A stretch of 27,802 nt of DNA from Planctomycetota bacterium (GTDB lineage: Bacteria; Planctomycetota; GCA-002687715; DRQF01). Position 1 is the first letter of the stretch. Every line of letters begins with the position of its first letter. The stretch lies in NCBI GenBank assembly GCA_015485455.1, contig WFTN01000262.1, forward strand, positions 1-27,802. The letters run 5' to 3'. Both the position numbers and the translations under genes were made by a program. Below the pieces are notes generated by a model. The model was not told where the DNA came from and ran no database searches. It was given only the letters and a program-made list of their open reading frames with translations. Below are positions 8,533-15,973 of this stretch, in pieces.

Positions 8533-9599
8533 TGGCTGACAATTATTGTGTAATCATGGCAGGGGGCTCGGGCCAGCGCTTTTGGCCCGCCAGTCGTAAA
8601 GCTCTTCCTAAGCAACTCCTCTCTATCGAACCTGACTTGACATTGGTGCAAGCGACCCTGCAACGGGTTCCCAAAGAAATCGGCCCAGAGCGAACGATTA
8701 TCATTACCAATGCTTCTCAGGTTGCGGCTTTGAAAGCGCAAGTTGACTTGCCGGACGCCAACATCATTGCGGAGCCCCTTGGCCGGGATACGGCCCCATG
8801 CATCGGCCTGGCAGCCAAGATCATTCAAAAACGCTCGCCCGACGCCGTCATGGCCGTCATGGCGGCAGACCATGTGATTCGGCCGACCGCTGTCTTCGCC
8901 GAGGAGCTTTGCTGTGCCATGGATTTCGCCGCCCGCTCCCAGGGCATTGTCACTTTAGGAATTAAGCCGACTGAAGCGGCCACAGGGTATGGTTACATAC
9001 ATTTGGGGGAAGTGGCCGAAGGAGCAATTTGTCAGGTTCAGGCGTTCAAGGAGAAGCCCCAAAAACCTCAAGCCGAACAATTCTTAGCTGACGGCGGTTA
9101 TCTTTGGAATAGCGGCATCTTCATCTGGCCAGTGGCCAGGATTTTGGATGAGATTGCCACGCATTTGCCAAAGTTGTCCCTGAGTCTGGAGGATCTTGAT
9201 GAGGACATCGACACAGATAGATTCGACAGCCGTCTGAAAGAAGTTTTTCCCACTCTCGAGAAAGTGAGCATCGACCACGGGGTCCTGGAGCACGCGGACA
9301 ACCGATTTTGCCTGAAGACCACATTCGTTTGGGACGACGTTGGCTCGTTGGCTGCGTTAGCCCGTCATAACGAGCAAGATGAAAACGGAAATACCAAGCT
9401 GGGAGACGTTGTCGCTTTAGACACGTCTTCGTGTATTGCCGACAACAGAAGCGATGGCATCTTGGCTTTGTTAGGTGTCGAAGACTTGATAGTTGTGCGC
9501 ACCGGTGACGCTGTCCTTGTGGCCAAAAGAGGGCAAGAGGAACAAGTGAAGAACCTTGTGGCAAAGCTCGAGCAAGACGGGCGAGGTGAGTTCCTCTGA
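8532..9599 (+). CDS. manC: Mannose-1-phosphate guanylyltransferase (short form)
   Basis: Makes GDP-mannose from GTP and mannose-1-phosphate, a precursor for mannosylated glycans and GDP-sugars. The nucleotidyltransferase signature GGSGQRFWPASR (11-22) is followed by PKQLL with the family lysine (Lys27), AEPLGRDTAP (80-89), MAADH (110-114), the sugar-binding GYGYI (152-156), FKEKP (172-176) and WNSGIF (192-197), with DDVGS near residue 270. At 355 aa it lacks the C-terminal phosphomannose isomerase cupin of bifunctional enzymes. The ATG overlaps the stop of the AsmA-like gene by 1 nt, and its TGA overlaps the ATG of ruvX by 1 nt. The gene name denotes the function; orthology to E. coli ManC is not exact because of length. 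Confidence 0.92.
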   Translation: MADNYCVIMAGGSGQRFWPASRKALPKQLLSIEPDLTLVQATLQRVPKEIGPERTIIITNASQVAALKAQVDLPDANIIAEPLGRDTAPCIGLAAKIIQKRSPDAVMAVMAADHVIRPTAVFAEELCCAMDFAARSQGIVTLGIKPTEAATGYGYIHLGEVAEGAICQVQAFKEKPQKPQAEQFLADGGYLWNSGIFIWPVARILDEIATHLPKLSLSLEDLDEDIDTDRFDSRLKEVFPTLEKVSIDHGVLEHADNRFCLKTTFVWDDVGSLAALARHNEQDENGNTKLGDVVALDTSSCIADNRSDGILALLGVEDLIVVRTGDAVLVAKRGQEEQVKNLVAKLEQDGRGEFL

Positions 9600-10033
9600 T
9601 GAATCGCATCTTGGCTCTGGACTACGGCGAGAAACGGATTGGGGTGGCGCTTTCAGACCCCCTCGGCATCATCGCCACAGGTCATTCCACTTACGTCCGG
9701 CAGAGCCTCCAAGAAGACCTAACTCATCTGGCGGCCATCTTGGAAGAAGAGGACGTGGAAGAGTGGGTGATTGGTTTGCCCCTCAACGCCGATGGTAGCG
9801 AAGGAGAGATGGTCAAGAAGGCCGAGGCCTTCGCTGATGCTCTGTGCACTTTTTCTAAGAAACCCTATGCTTGGGCTGATGAAACCTATAGCTCTTTGGA
9901 AGCGGATGAGATTCTGCGGGAGAAGTACAAAGACTTTAAGAAACGAAAGAGCGAGCGCGACATGATCGCGGCTCAAATCATCTTGCGGCATTTTCTTGAG
10001 TATGGAGCCAGTCGGCGGCGTAGTTCTGACTGA
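9599..10033 (+). CDS. ruvX: Putative pre-16S rRNA nuclease / Holliday junction resolvase-like RuvX (YqgF)
   Basis: A 144-aa RNase H-fold protein, the normal family length. Visible motifs are LALDYGEKRIGVALSD (5-20) with active-site Asp8, VIGLPLNADGSEG (57-69), ADETYSS (93-99) with acidic Glu95, and RDMIAAQIIL (120-129) with Asp121. YqgF proteins trim the 5' end of 16S rRNA and are essential in several bacteria. The start is ATG 9599 in TGATG, overlapping the stop of the previous gene, with GAGGTGAG at 9584-9591 as ribosome-binding site. It is the last gene of the three-gene cluster; a strong hairpin follows 12 nt after its stop. Confidence 0.93.
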   Translation: MNRILALDYGEKRIGVALSDPLGIIATGHSTYVRQSLQEDLTHLAAILEEEDVEEWVIGLPLNADGSEGEMVKKAEAFADALCTFSKKPYAWADETYSSLEADEILREKYKDFKKRKSERDMIAAQIILRHFLEYGASRRRSSD

Positions 10034-10038
10034 GGACG

Positions 10039-10077
10039 AAAAAAGCCGGAGTGCGGAAAAGGGGGTCCGCACTCCGG
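10039..10077 (-). terminator. Intrinsic terminator facing the minus strand
   Basis: A perfect 12-bp GC-rich stem (10046-10057 with 10066-10077) with an 8-nt loop. On the minus strand it is followed by CTTTTTTCG (six T, 10039-10044), a textbook terminator. On the plus strand there is no U-tract, so it would not efficiently terminate the ruvX transcript, although it could protect its 3' end. No convincing minus-strand protein gene lies immediately to the right. Confidence 0.75.
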
Positions 10078-10348
10078 TGGCAAAGAAGGCGCAGGATGAA
10101 AGCCTTCGAATCTCCGAAAAACATTCAGTCCAGCGCCACGGCTAGATGGTTCGAGTCAACACGGTTCGGTTGCTCGCTGTGGTCCAAGGGTTTTGGCCTC
10201 TCGGTCCATTTGATTGTCAAAATCACGGCGCTGTTTCGGCTTGGACAATTCCAAGGCAACACATGAGATCGTCGAAGATTTGTGAGTTCGGCCCCAGCAA
10301 GTTCGGCTGGTTCAACATCATGGCAAAACTCGTCATTTCGATTGATCT
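10039..10348 (-). ncRNA. Candidate small RNA in the 411-nt gap after ruvX
   Basis: The interval 10034-10444 has no convincing protein gene. On the minus strand it carries a promoter-like signal (10355-10384) at one end and a U-tailed terminator (10039-10077) at the other, which would give an RNA of about 310 nt. Inside are short local stems, such as CTTGGACAATTCCAAG (6-bp arms, 4-nt loop) and GCTGG/CCAGC, and repeated CGAAC motifs. It does not match the conserved cores of RNase P RNA, tmRNA or SRP RNA as far as I can see. A 32-codon ATG frame (10223-10321, starting MMLNQPNLLGPN) lies in it with only a poor ribosome-binding site, so a microprotein mRNA is an alternative. The call rests on the flanking signals only. 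Confidence 0.35.
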
Positions 10349-10354
10349 GTGAAG

Positions 10355-10384
10355 AGGTTAGTGTCTTCCCTATAGCCAAGTCAA
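10355..10384 (-). promoter_or_regulatory. Candidate minus-strand promoter of the orphan transcript
   Basis: -35 TTGACT (10379-10384) and -10 TAACCT (10355-10360) with an 18-bp spacer on the minus strand. Transcription would begin near 10348 and run into the terminator at 10077-10039. The match is fair; no protein gene begins here with a good ribosome-binding site. Confidence 0.4.
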
Positions 10385-10444
10385 GAAATCCGAATTCTAT
10401 TCTCAGGCCTAACTTACGATGGCCCTTTTGAAGCGGAAGATATT

Positions 10445-10633
10445 ATGAAGCAGTGGATTCCCTCCTTTTTGTGTTTTGTGCTCCTGGCCACCCCTATTCT
10501 TGCTCACCCAGGTCATGGCAGGCCCAGCCCCATGCACACGCTCATGGAACCAATCCACGTTGTTGAGTTTGCCGCTGTTTTCATCACAATGATCACAGCA
10601 ATCTGCCTTCGTTCCCGGGCCAAGAGCCGATAG
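10445..10633 (+). CDS. Small exported HPGHG-motif membrane protein
   Basis: A 62-aa protein with a clear signal peptide (MKQWIPSFLCFVLLATPILA, cleavage after Ala20) and a mature part starting HPGHG. Then come a further His (MHTL), EPIH and one transmembrane helix (about 39-56) ending in the basic tail RSRAKSR. The ribosome-binding site GGAAG is 5 nt before the ATG. The predicted mature protein is a periplasm-facing, histidine-rich stub (His21, 24, 31, 38) on a single helix, suggesting metal binding. Short HPGHG proteins of this shape occur in several phyla, but I know no defined function. It is isolated: an unconnected upstream gap and a convergent cytochrome peroxidase downstream. Confidence 0.7.
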   Translation: MKQWIPSFLCFVLLATPILAHPGHGRPSPMHTLMEPIHVVEFAAVFITMITAICLRSRAKSR

Positions 10634-10718
10634 ACCTTCCTGAAAATTCTGGGAATCCCCACCGGGATTGGGGTGCTAGCCAATGACAATTTGACGTTTG
10701 TGGCTGTCCCATAAAGGA

Positions 10719-10748
10719 AGGGCCTCTCGATGGGAATCGAGAGGCCCT
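10719..10748 (-). terminator. Stem-loop terminator of the cytochrome c peroxidase gene
   Basis: A perfect 13-bp stem (10719-10731 with 10736-10748) with a 4-nt loop, 27 nt beyond the stop of the minus-strand peroxidase gene. On the minus strand it is followed by TCCTTTAT, only moderately U-rich. It may also stop plus-strand transcripts from the small HPGHG gene. A second, weaker stem (AATCCC/GGGATT) lies at 10654-10669. Confidence 0.65.
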
Positions 10749-10774
10749 CTGTGAACTGGTCTTCTTCAGTGAAC

Positions 10775-12418
10775 TTAGAAGACGGTGATCTTGGCACCAC
10801 GGGTGGTTGAGTAACCCAAGGTGGACGTTGTCATTGGATCAACAACAAGCCATTGAACGTAGCGGGTGAATCCAACCAGGGAAGGATCGTTGGGAATCGG
10901 GAATGCCAAAGTGGCGTAGCCATCCCCAGCCATGGTTCCAAAGGTTGGAGCAGCGATGTACCCGAAGCTGGCGTCCAGAGGATCAACCGTAAATGGTAAG
11001 CCAAAGTAACTTGTTCCTGGGGCAGCAGGGACATCTGAGTAAATCAGATAGGCCGTGGTTCCGCCCAAGGCATCGCGCAGTCCTAAACGGTAGTCTGGGT
11101 TGCCGATGTTGGCTGGATCAACAGCCGTCATCTTCGGGGTGATGCCACCACTTCCACTGAGGTCAGTTCCGAGAAGGTTCGACCCCGGCAAGACGACTTC
11201 GCTGCGCAGTGTCGGACGATCGAAGGGGAACTGCTTGTTGGCAACCCGTGGATCTGTGAGTGCGTTGTTCAAGAAGTCGATGAGGTCACCAAAAAGGAAT
11301 GGTGGGAAGAAGATGGTGGCCATGATGGGGTCGACGTTCTGGTTGAAGTTGCCTCCCACAATATAGAAAAATAGTACTTGTCCCATGTTTGCCAGCTCAC
11401 CGTTGTGCATGAAGCGTGAACGGAGACCAACGTTTCTCAGACTTGGAACTTTGAAGCGACCTAAGTCTTGGGCGAGGCCAGTGACATTCATGCGACCGGC
11501 ATCTTCTGCAGGTGGCCTGACGCCAATGTTGCGGAAGGTGTTGTCGGTGGTCAAAGCGCCAGAGTGGCAAAGGTTGCACTTGCCCGCCCCATTGAATGTT
11601 TGGAGACCATTGAACTGGGCTGGTGTCAGGGCATTCATGTTTCCTGCGAGGAAAAGATCGAAGGGTGACTGATCCGAAATGAGTGTACGCTCATAAGTGG
11701 CAATGGCCATGGCGATGCGCGCGGCTGAAACTTGCGGAGATCCGAAGGCAGCCTGGAACAACATGGGGTAAGTGGGGTTGGCGCTGAGAGCCGCTGCCAT
11801 GTCTGGGGGAATGTTGGTTGCGAGCTTGAGGGGAGTCGCGGTCGTGAGCTTTGCCGTGATTTCTGGCCAATCGCGGTTGTCATGGCCCATTTCGGCGTTC
11901 GAAAGAGGAGGCCCAATGGCTTGGTTCTCTAAGCCACCACCGGTAGGAAGGATGTTGACGCCCGTTTCCGGATCATCGAAACTCTGTCCTGCACGGCCAT
12001 CCCAGAACATCTCGGGGATGAAGGCGGCGTTGATCATGGACGGCGCGATACGGCCGGTGACTTGACGCTTGAAGCCGAAAACCGGGTCTGGGATGAAGTT
12101 GTTGGCGTTGTCTGCCCGGCGAATTCCAAAGGAACCGATGATGTCATCGGCGGTGTTGGGAATGCCGTCCGGTCCCGGGTTCAGACCGTTGCGGGAATCG
12201 TTGCCCCCAGTCTCGGGAAGATGACAAGTACCACAGGCCATTTGATTGTTACTTGAAAGTTGCTCGTCCCAGAACAGGATTTTTCCGAGCACCCTCTTGG
12301 CAGGTGTTATGGGGTTACCCGCTGGAACGGGAACGGGTGGCAAACCTTGGGCGAATGTTATTTTGGTAAAGCAAAAGAGAAGCGCGAGCAGCAAGCTCGC
12401 CCTGATAGGGCGGGTCAT
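10775..12418 (-). CDS. Exported di-haem cytochrome c peroxidase (MauG/CcpA family) with C-terminal beta module
   Basis: I place the start at ATG 12418, with GGAGAC upstream and a signal peptide (MTRPIRASLLLALLF..., cleavage near AQG at 23-25), giving 547 aa; an open extension to 12523 lacks these features. Two c-type haem sites are present, CGTCH (62-66) and CNLCH (281-285), plus FKVPSLRNVGL (322-332), FMHNG (336-340) with possible distal ligands, and DLIDFLNNAL (378-387), all typical of the family. Periplasmic enzymes of this type reduce hydrogen peroxide or oxidise protein residues. After about residue 440 a further 105 residues follow that are not part of the peroxidase core; their GLPFTVDP...IPNDPSL...VQWLVVDP pattern resembles the N-terminal module of the jelly-roll protein at 23912-24955. 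It is monocistronic, with its terminator at 10748-10719. Confidence 0.92.
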   Translation of the reverse strand: MTRPIRASLLLALLFCFTKITFAQGLPPVPVPAGNPITPAKRVLGKILFWDEQLSSNNQMACGTCHLPETGGNDSRNGLNPGPDGIPNTADDIIGSFGIRRADNANNFIPDPVFGFKRQVTGRIAPSMINAAFIPEMFWDGRAGQSFDDPETGVNILPTGGGLENQAIGPPLSNAEMGHDNRDWPEITAKLTTATPLKLATNIPPDMAAALSANPTYPMLFQAAFGSPQVSAARIAMAIATYERTLISDQSPFDLFLAGNMNALTPAQFNGLQTFNGAGKCNLCHSGALTTDNTFRNIGVRPPAEDAGRMNVTGLAQDLGRFKVPSLRNVGLRSRFMHNGELANMGQVLFFYIVGGNFNQNVDPIMATIFFPPFLFGDLIDFLNNALTDPRVANKQFPFDRPTLRSEVVLPGSNLLGTDLSGSGGITPKMTAVDPANIGNPDYRLGLRDALGGTTAYLIYSDVPAAPGTSYFGLPFTVDPLDASFGYIAAPTFGTMAGDGYATLAFPIPNDPSLVGFTRYVQWLVVDPMTTSTLGYSTTRGAKITVF

Positions 12419-12641
12419 TTCGATGTCTCCGTATTGGCAGTTGAATTCATAGGTGACTCCGAGAGTGTGCAGATTTCGGAGCGAAGAAATGAAGAAAATC
12501 CGATTCAAACACCATGTGGCCAATTTGGATTGCCTTAAGGTTGGTTGCGACTATGGCTTAGGTGATTTCCTTCAACTCAATTTTCTCCCTGGTTTGGATG
12601 AATAAAGTCTCAAATTAGGACGAACCTGAGGATTGGCTGAG

Positions 12642-13022
12642 CTATCTTTGGCCCATGTACTTGATGGCATGGATCTGATCTTGCCAATCGGGGAAGTCAT
12701 TCAAGAGTCGGATGAGATGCTGGGCCTCCCGGGGGAAGATCTTGCCGTCAGCTAAGATGGCCTCGCAGCGTTGGCGCAAGGTGTCGATGGCGATGGGGCT
12801 GAGGTCCTTGGTGGCATTTTGAGCTATGGCCGCATCGAGCTGGTTCAGAAGTTCGGCTCTCGCCTGGGGGGAGACGAGACTGAGCCTCCCGGTGAGTTTT
12901 TCTTGGATGGATCGGAGCTTCTCTGCTCGGATTTTTTGCGCCTGGGCGCGGCAGCCAAACTTGCCTCCGACGAGGGCAAGGGTAAGAAGAACGACAGTCA
13001 TAGCGGTACGAGAAACGGTCAT
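12642..13022 (-). CDS. Small membrane-anchored protein of unknown function
   Basis: A 126-aa reading from ATG 13022; a TTG at 13064 with weak AGAAG upstream would add 14 residues, and neither start has a strong ribosome-binding site. An N-terminal hydrophobic stretch (about 8-22, TVVLLTLALVGG) serves as signal or anchor. Then comes a charged, helical region (KIRAEKLRSIQEKL) and a mostly alpha-helical remainder with PREAQHLIRLLNDFPDW near the C-terminus. I recognise no family. It is divergent from the rpsO promoter and 223 nt upstream of the peroxidase gene on the same strand. The long open frame and consistent signal-like start argue for a real gene; the function is unknown. Confidence 0.6.
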   Translation of the reverse strand: MTVSRTAMTVVLLTLALVGGKFGCRAQAQKIRAEKLRSIQEKLTGRLSLVSPQARAELLNQLDAAIAQNATKDLSPIAIDTLRQRCEAILADGKIFPREAQHLIRLLNDFPDWQDQIHAIKYMGQR

Positions 13023-13082
13023 AGAGATAATGTGACGGGATCTCGCCTGGGACACAAGATTCAATCGTCTTCTACAAGGGCG

Positions 13083-13111
13083 TTGGGCTCACTTCACCCC
13101 CCTGCTATAGT
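13083..13111 (+). promoter_or_regulatory. sigma70-type promoter for rpsO-pnp
   Basis: TTGGGC (13083-13088), a 17-bp spacer and TATAGT (13106-13111). Transcription would start near 13118, giving a leader of about 290 nt before rpsO. The -10 box is one of the best in the window. Confidence 0.55.
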
Positions 13112-13410
13112 CTGTCAATCCCATGGATCATTGTTTTAGGAGTATTTCCTAACTCATTTATTCGTGCAGGCTTAGCGGCGGTTCACGGGTTTCCGTTGCC
13201 GAGCCTATTTAACCGACAAAACCCACCTTATCTCGCGATTGGCTACCTCTCGCTGGGAACTCGCCCTCATCTTTGTCCGTGGTCAAGTCCATTTTACGTG
13301 GATAACGGCAAGAAAAGGGAGTTCTCGGCTTCAGGTGAATCGTTGCGGGTAGCTCCAAGCTCGGCCTTATGCGCCAAGCGGAGCGCATCGGAAATCGAAA
13401 GGAATCCCCG
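13112..13410 (+). promoter_or_regulatory. Long structured leader of rpsO
   Basis: About 290 nt of untranslated RNA precede the rpsO ATG. At 13169-13205 it can fold into a nested hairpin: inner ACGG-GTTT-CCGT, middle CGGC/GCCG, outer GGC/GCC, followed by TATTTAACC. Ribosomal protein S15 commonly represses its own mRNA by binding leader structures that differ between phyla, so this is a candidate for such control. The rest of the leader shows no small gene with a ribosome-binding site. The function is inference. Confidence 0.4.
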
Positions 13411-13695
13411 ATGAGTGAAACGACCATGCCTAACAAAGGTGACGTAATTGCTGAGTACAAGACTCACGACGGCGACACTGGCTCCCCAGAAGTTCAAGTC
13501 GCGCTTTTGACTGCGCGCATCAAGCACCTAACAGAGCACTTGAAGATCCATAAGAAAGACAACACCTCGCGCCGGGGCCTCCTGAAATTGGTTGGTACTC
13601 GTTCGAAGTTGCTGCGTTACTTGTGGCGCAAAGATCCCAACCGCCACGACAGTGTTGTGGCTCAGCTTGGTATCCGCTCACACGCTCGCAAATAA
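13411..13695 (+). CDS. rpsO: 30S ribosomal protein S15
   Basis: 94 aa, close to the usual 89. S15 hallmarks are present: [16 protein letters not shown] (24-39), the HLKIHKKDN region and [12 protein letters not shown] (rRNA contacts), then [13 protein letters not shown]. It binds the central domain of 16S rRNA early in small-subunit assembly. I chose ATG 13411, preceded by AAAGGA; an in-frame ATG at 13369 has no such site and would add an atypical 14 residues, while ATG 13426 is a shorter alternative. pnp begins 38 nt downstream, the classical rpsO-pnp pairing. Confidence 0.96.
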   Translation: MSETTMPNKGDVIAEYKTHDGDTGSPEVQVALLTARIKHLTEHLKIHKKDNTSRRGLLKLVGTRSKLLRYLWRKDPNRHDSVVAQLGIRSHARK

Positions 13696-13698
13696 TTT

Positions 13699-13716
13699 CC
13701 AGGCTATGGAGCCTGG
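13699..13716 (+). repeat. Hairpin in the rpsO-pnp spacer
   Basis: A perfect 7-bp stem (CCAGGCT / AGCCTGG) with a 4-nt loop directly between the rpsO stop and the pnp ribosome-binding site. In enterobacteria a much longer hairpin here is cut by RNase III as part of pnp autoregulation; this stem is too short for that but could modulate processing or pnp translation. Confidence 0.45.
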
Positions 13717-13733
13717 TCAGAAGAAGGAAATAT

Positions 13734-15839
13734 ATGAAAACAATATCAGTAGAAACGGAGCTAGGTGGCCGGACGTTACGTCTGGAAACCGGCTACCTGG
13801 CAAAGCAAGCAGCAGGCAGTGTTGTCGCCTCATTTGGCGAGACCAAAGCCTTCTCTTCCGTTTGCCATTCTGATCCTCGACCAGGATTAGACTTTTTTCC
13901 TCTCAGTGTGGACTACCGCGAAAAGCTGCAAGCTGCTGGCAAGTTCCCTGGAGGATTCATGAAACGGGAGGGACGTCCCAGCACCAAGGAAATCTTGACT
14001 TGCCGCTTGACCGATCGCCCCGTCCGCCCCATGTGGCCAGAAGGCTACAAAGATGAAATTCAAGTCTGCTCCTTTGTTGTGCAGATTGATCGGGAAAACG
14101 ATCCAGACATCGTTTCCATGAATGCTTCTTTTGCCGCCCTCCACATCGCTGACTTGCCATTCCAAGGTCCTATGGGCGCTGTGCGTGTCGGGCGATTCGA
14201 GGGCAAGCTTGTTGTCAACCCAACTGACGGTGAGCGGGCTGAGAGCGATCTTGAGATCATCTTCGCAGGAACTCGGGATGCCATCACCATGGTCGAAGGC
14301 ACCTGTGCTGAAATCAGTGAAGACGATTTCTTAAGCTGCATCGATTTTGCCCACAGTCACATCAAGACTATTTGTGGTTTGATGGACGACTTGCTCAAGA
14401 AAACAGGCACTGTCAAGACGCCTCATGTGGCGAAAAATGCAGATCGTCATCCGATTTACGATCAAATCTTGAATACCGGCGAATATGATGAGCGCTTGCA
14501 CAAGGCACTCATCACCGAAGGAAAGCATGAGCGCGGCGCCGCGGTCAAAGCAGTTCGCTCTGAAGTGATTAGTTCATTGGTTAATGCCGACGATGATGAT
14601 GCTGCTGAAAAAACCAGCGCCATTAAAACGGCATGGCACGACCTCGAATCGAAGATTGTGCGCTCCATGATTTTGGAGGGCAAGCGTGTCGATGGCCGTG
14701 GTTTGAAGGACATCCGTCCCATCGAGATCATCGCTGGTTGGCAACCGCGCTTGCATGGATCTGCTGTCTTCACCCGAGGTGAAACACAGGCTTTGGTCGT
14801 TTGTACCTTGGGTACTCTGAAGGATCAGCAGATCGTGGACGGCTTGGCAGAAGAGTATTCCAAGAAGTTTGATTTCCAGTACAACTTCCCACCTTACTGC
14901 GTTGGTGAAGTCAAACCGATTCGGGGCGTCTCCCGCCGAGAAATTGGCCACGGCAACTTGGCTGAACGCGCTTTGATGGGTGTACTTCCTGAGCCGATCG
15001 ATTTTCCCTACACCATCCGCCTTATCTCTGACATTTTGGAAAGCAACGGCTCATCCTCGATGGCCAGCGTTTGCGGTGGCACCATCGCTATGATGGACGC
15101 TGGTGTTCCTTTGAAGCAACCAGTGGCTGGAATCGCCATGGGACTTCTCAAAGATGGCGACAAAGTTGCAGTCTTGAGTGACATCTTGGGATCGGAAGAT
15201 CATCATGGTGACATGGACTTCAAAGTCGCAGGCACCGGACGTGGTATCACTGCCGTACAAATGGACATCAAAATCAAAGGCGTCTCGAAAGAGATCATGG
15301 GGCAAGCTCTTGAGCAAGCCCGTGACGGCCGTCTTCACATCTTGAAGTGCATGATGAAGACCTTGGATCGTCCTGCTGGTGCCATTTCCGAATTTGCTCC
15401 CCGTTTGCTCCTGATGAAGGTGCCTGTGGAGAAAATTGGTTTGATCATCGGCCCTGGTGGTAAGAACATCAAGCGTATCCAGGAAGAGACCGGTGCGAAG
15501 GTTGAGATTGAAGACGATGGCTCCGTACACATCTCCGGCTTAGTTGCCGCAGGTGCAGAAGAAGCCCAACGTCAGATTCAGATGCTCATTGCTGAAGTTG
15601 AAATTGGTGCGACCTACAATGCTCGCGTCGTTTCTGTCAAAGACTTTGGTTGTTTCGTTGAAATCTTGCCAGGTCAAGAAGGCTTGGTCCATGTCTCTGA
15701 GTTGTCTAACGAATTCGTCTCCAAAGTGAGCGATGTCGTTAAGGTCGGCGACTACATTGATGTCAAAGTGATCGCACGAGACGAGCAAGACCGCATCAAG
15801 CTGAGCCGCAAGGCTGTCTTGGAGCAAAAGAAAAACTAA
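13734..15839 (+). CDS. pnp: Polyribonucleotide nucleotidyltransferase (PNPase)
   Basis: 701 aa, the standard length. Two RNase PH-like domains are seen: the first with LETGYLAKQAAGSV, the second with FTRGETQALVV and the catalytic segment DILGSEDHHGDMDF, whose aspartates correspond to the phosphorolytic site. A KH domain (about 560-620, GPGGKNIKRI) and an S1 domain (about 624-701, FGCFVEILPGQEGLVHVSEL) follow. It degrades RNA 3' to 5' with phosphate and can add tails. I chose ATG 13734 because of AAGGA just upstream; the frame is open to 13623 but that part overlaps rpsO. It is co-transcribed with rpsO and ends with a U-tailed terminator. Confidence 0.97.
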   Translation: MKTISVETELGGRTLRLETGYLAKQAAGSVVASFGETKAFSSVCHSDPRPGLDFFPLSVDYREKLQAAGKFPGGFMKREGRPSTKEILTCRLTDRPVRPMWPEGYKDEIQVCSFVVQIDRENDPDIVSMNASFAALHIADLPFQGPMGAVRVGRFEGKLVVNPTDGERAESDLEIIFAGTRDAITMVEGTCAEISEDDFLSCIDFAHSHIKTICGLMDDLLKKTGTVKTPHVAKNADRHPIYDQILNTGEYDERLHKALITEGKHERGAAVKAVRSEVISSLVNADDDDAAEKTSAIKTAWHDLESKIVRSMILEGKRVDGRGLKDIRPIEIIAGWQPRLHGSAVFTRGETQALVVCTLGTLKDQQIVDGLAEEYSKKFDFQYNFPPYCVGEVKPIRGVSRREIGHGNLAERALMGVLPEPIDFPYTIRLISDILESNGSSSMASVCGGTIAMMDAGVPLKQPVAGIAMGLLKDGDKVAVLSDILGSEDHHGDMDFKVAGTGRGITAVQMDIKIKGVSKEIMGQALEQARDGRLHILKCMMKTLDRPAGAISEFAPRLLLMKVPVEKIGLIIGPGGKNIKRIQEETGAKVEIEDDGSVHISGLVAAGAEEAQRQIQMLIAEVEIGATYNARVVSVKDFGCFVEILPGQEGLVHVSELSNEFVSKVSDVVKVGDYIDVKVIARDEQDRIKLSRKAVLEQKKN

Positions 15840-15905
15840 AGGAAACGCCCTTGGCCCAATTGGTCCGCGCAAGCACAAAACCAGTTGGGGTTAGATTATC
15901 GAGTT

Positions 15906-15944
15906 CGGGCGGCGCCGTTGATGATGGCGGCCGCCCGTTCTTTT
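15906..15944 (+). terminator. Intrinsic terminator of rpsO-pnp
   Basis: An 8-bp GC stem CGGGCGGC (15906-15913) / GCCGCCCG (15930-15937), extended by three inner pairs with one bulged G, loop of 9 nt, then TTCTTTT. It lies 66 nt after the pnp stop. Confidence 0.85.
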
Positions 15945-15973
15945 GTCGCAACAGAGAATCGGAAACATAGCGC

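Noticed and set aside
10141..10165. tRNA T-arm-like GGTTCGAGTC
   Set aside because: No acceptor stem, anticodon arm or CCA-compatible fold can be built around it.
10125..10379. 84-codon minus-strand frame in the gap after ruvX
   Set aside because: Its TTG start lies inside the -35 box of the promoter-like signal, there is no ribosome-binding site, and the composition is not protein-like.
13623..13733. N-terminal extension of pnp
   Set aside because: It overlaps rpsO in another frame; the internal ATG at 13734 has AAGGA and gives the normal PNPase N-terminus.
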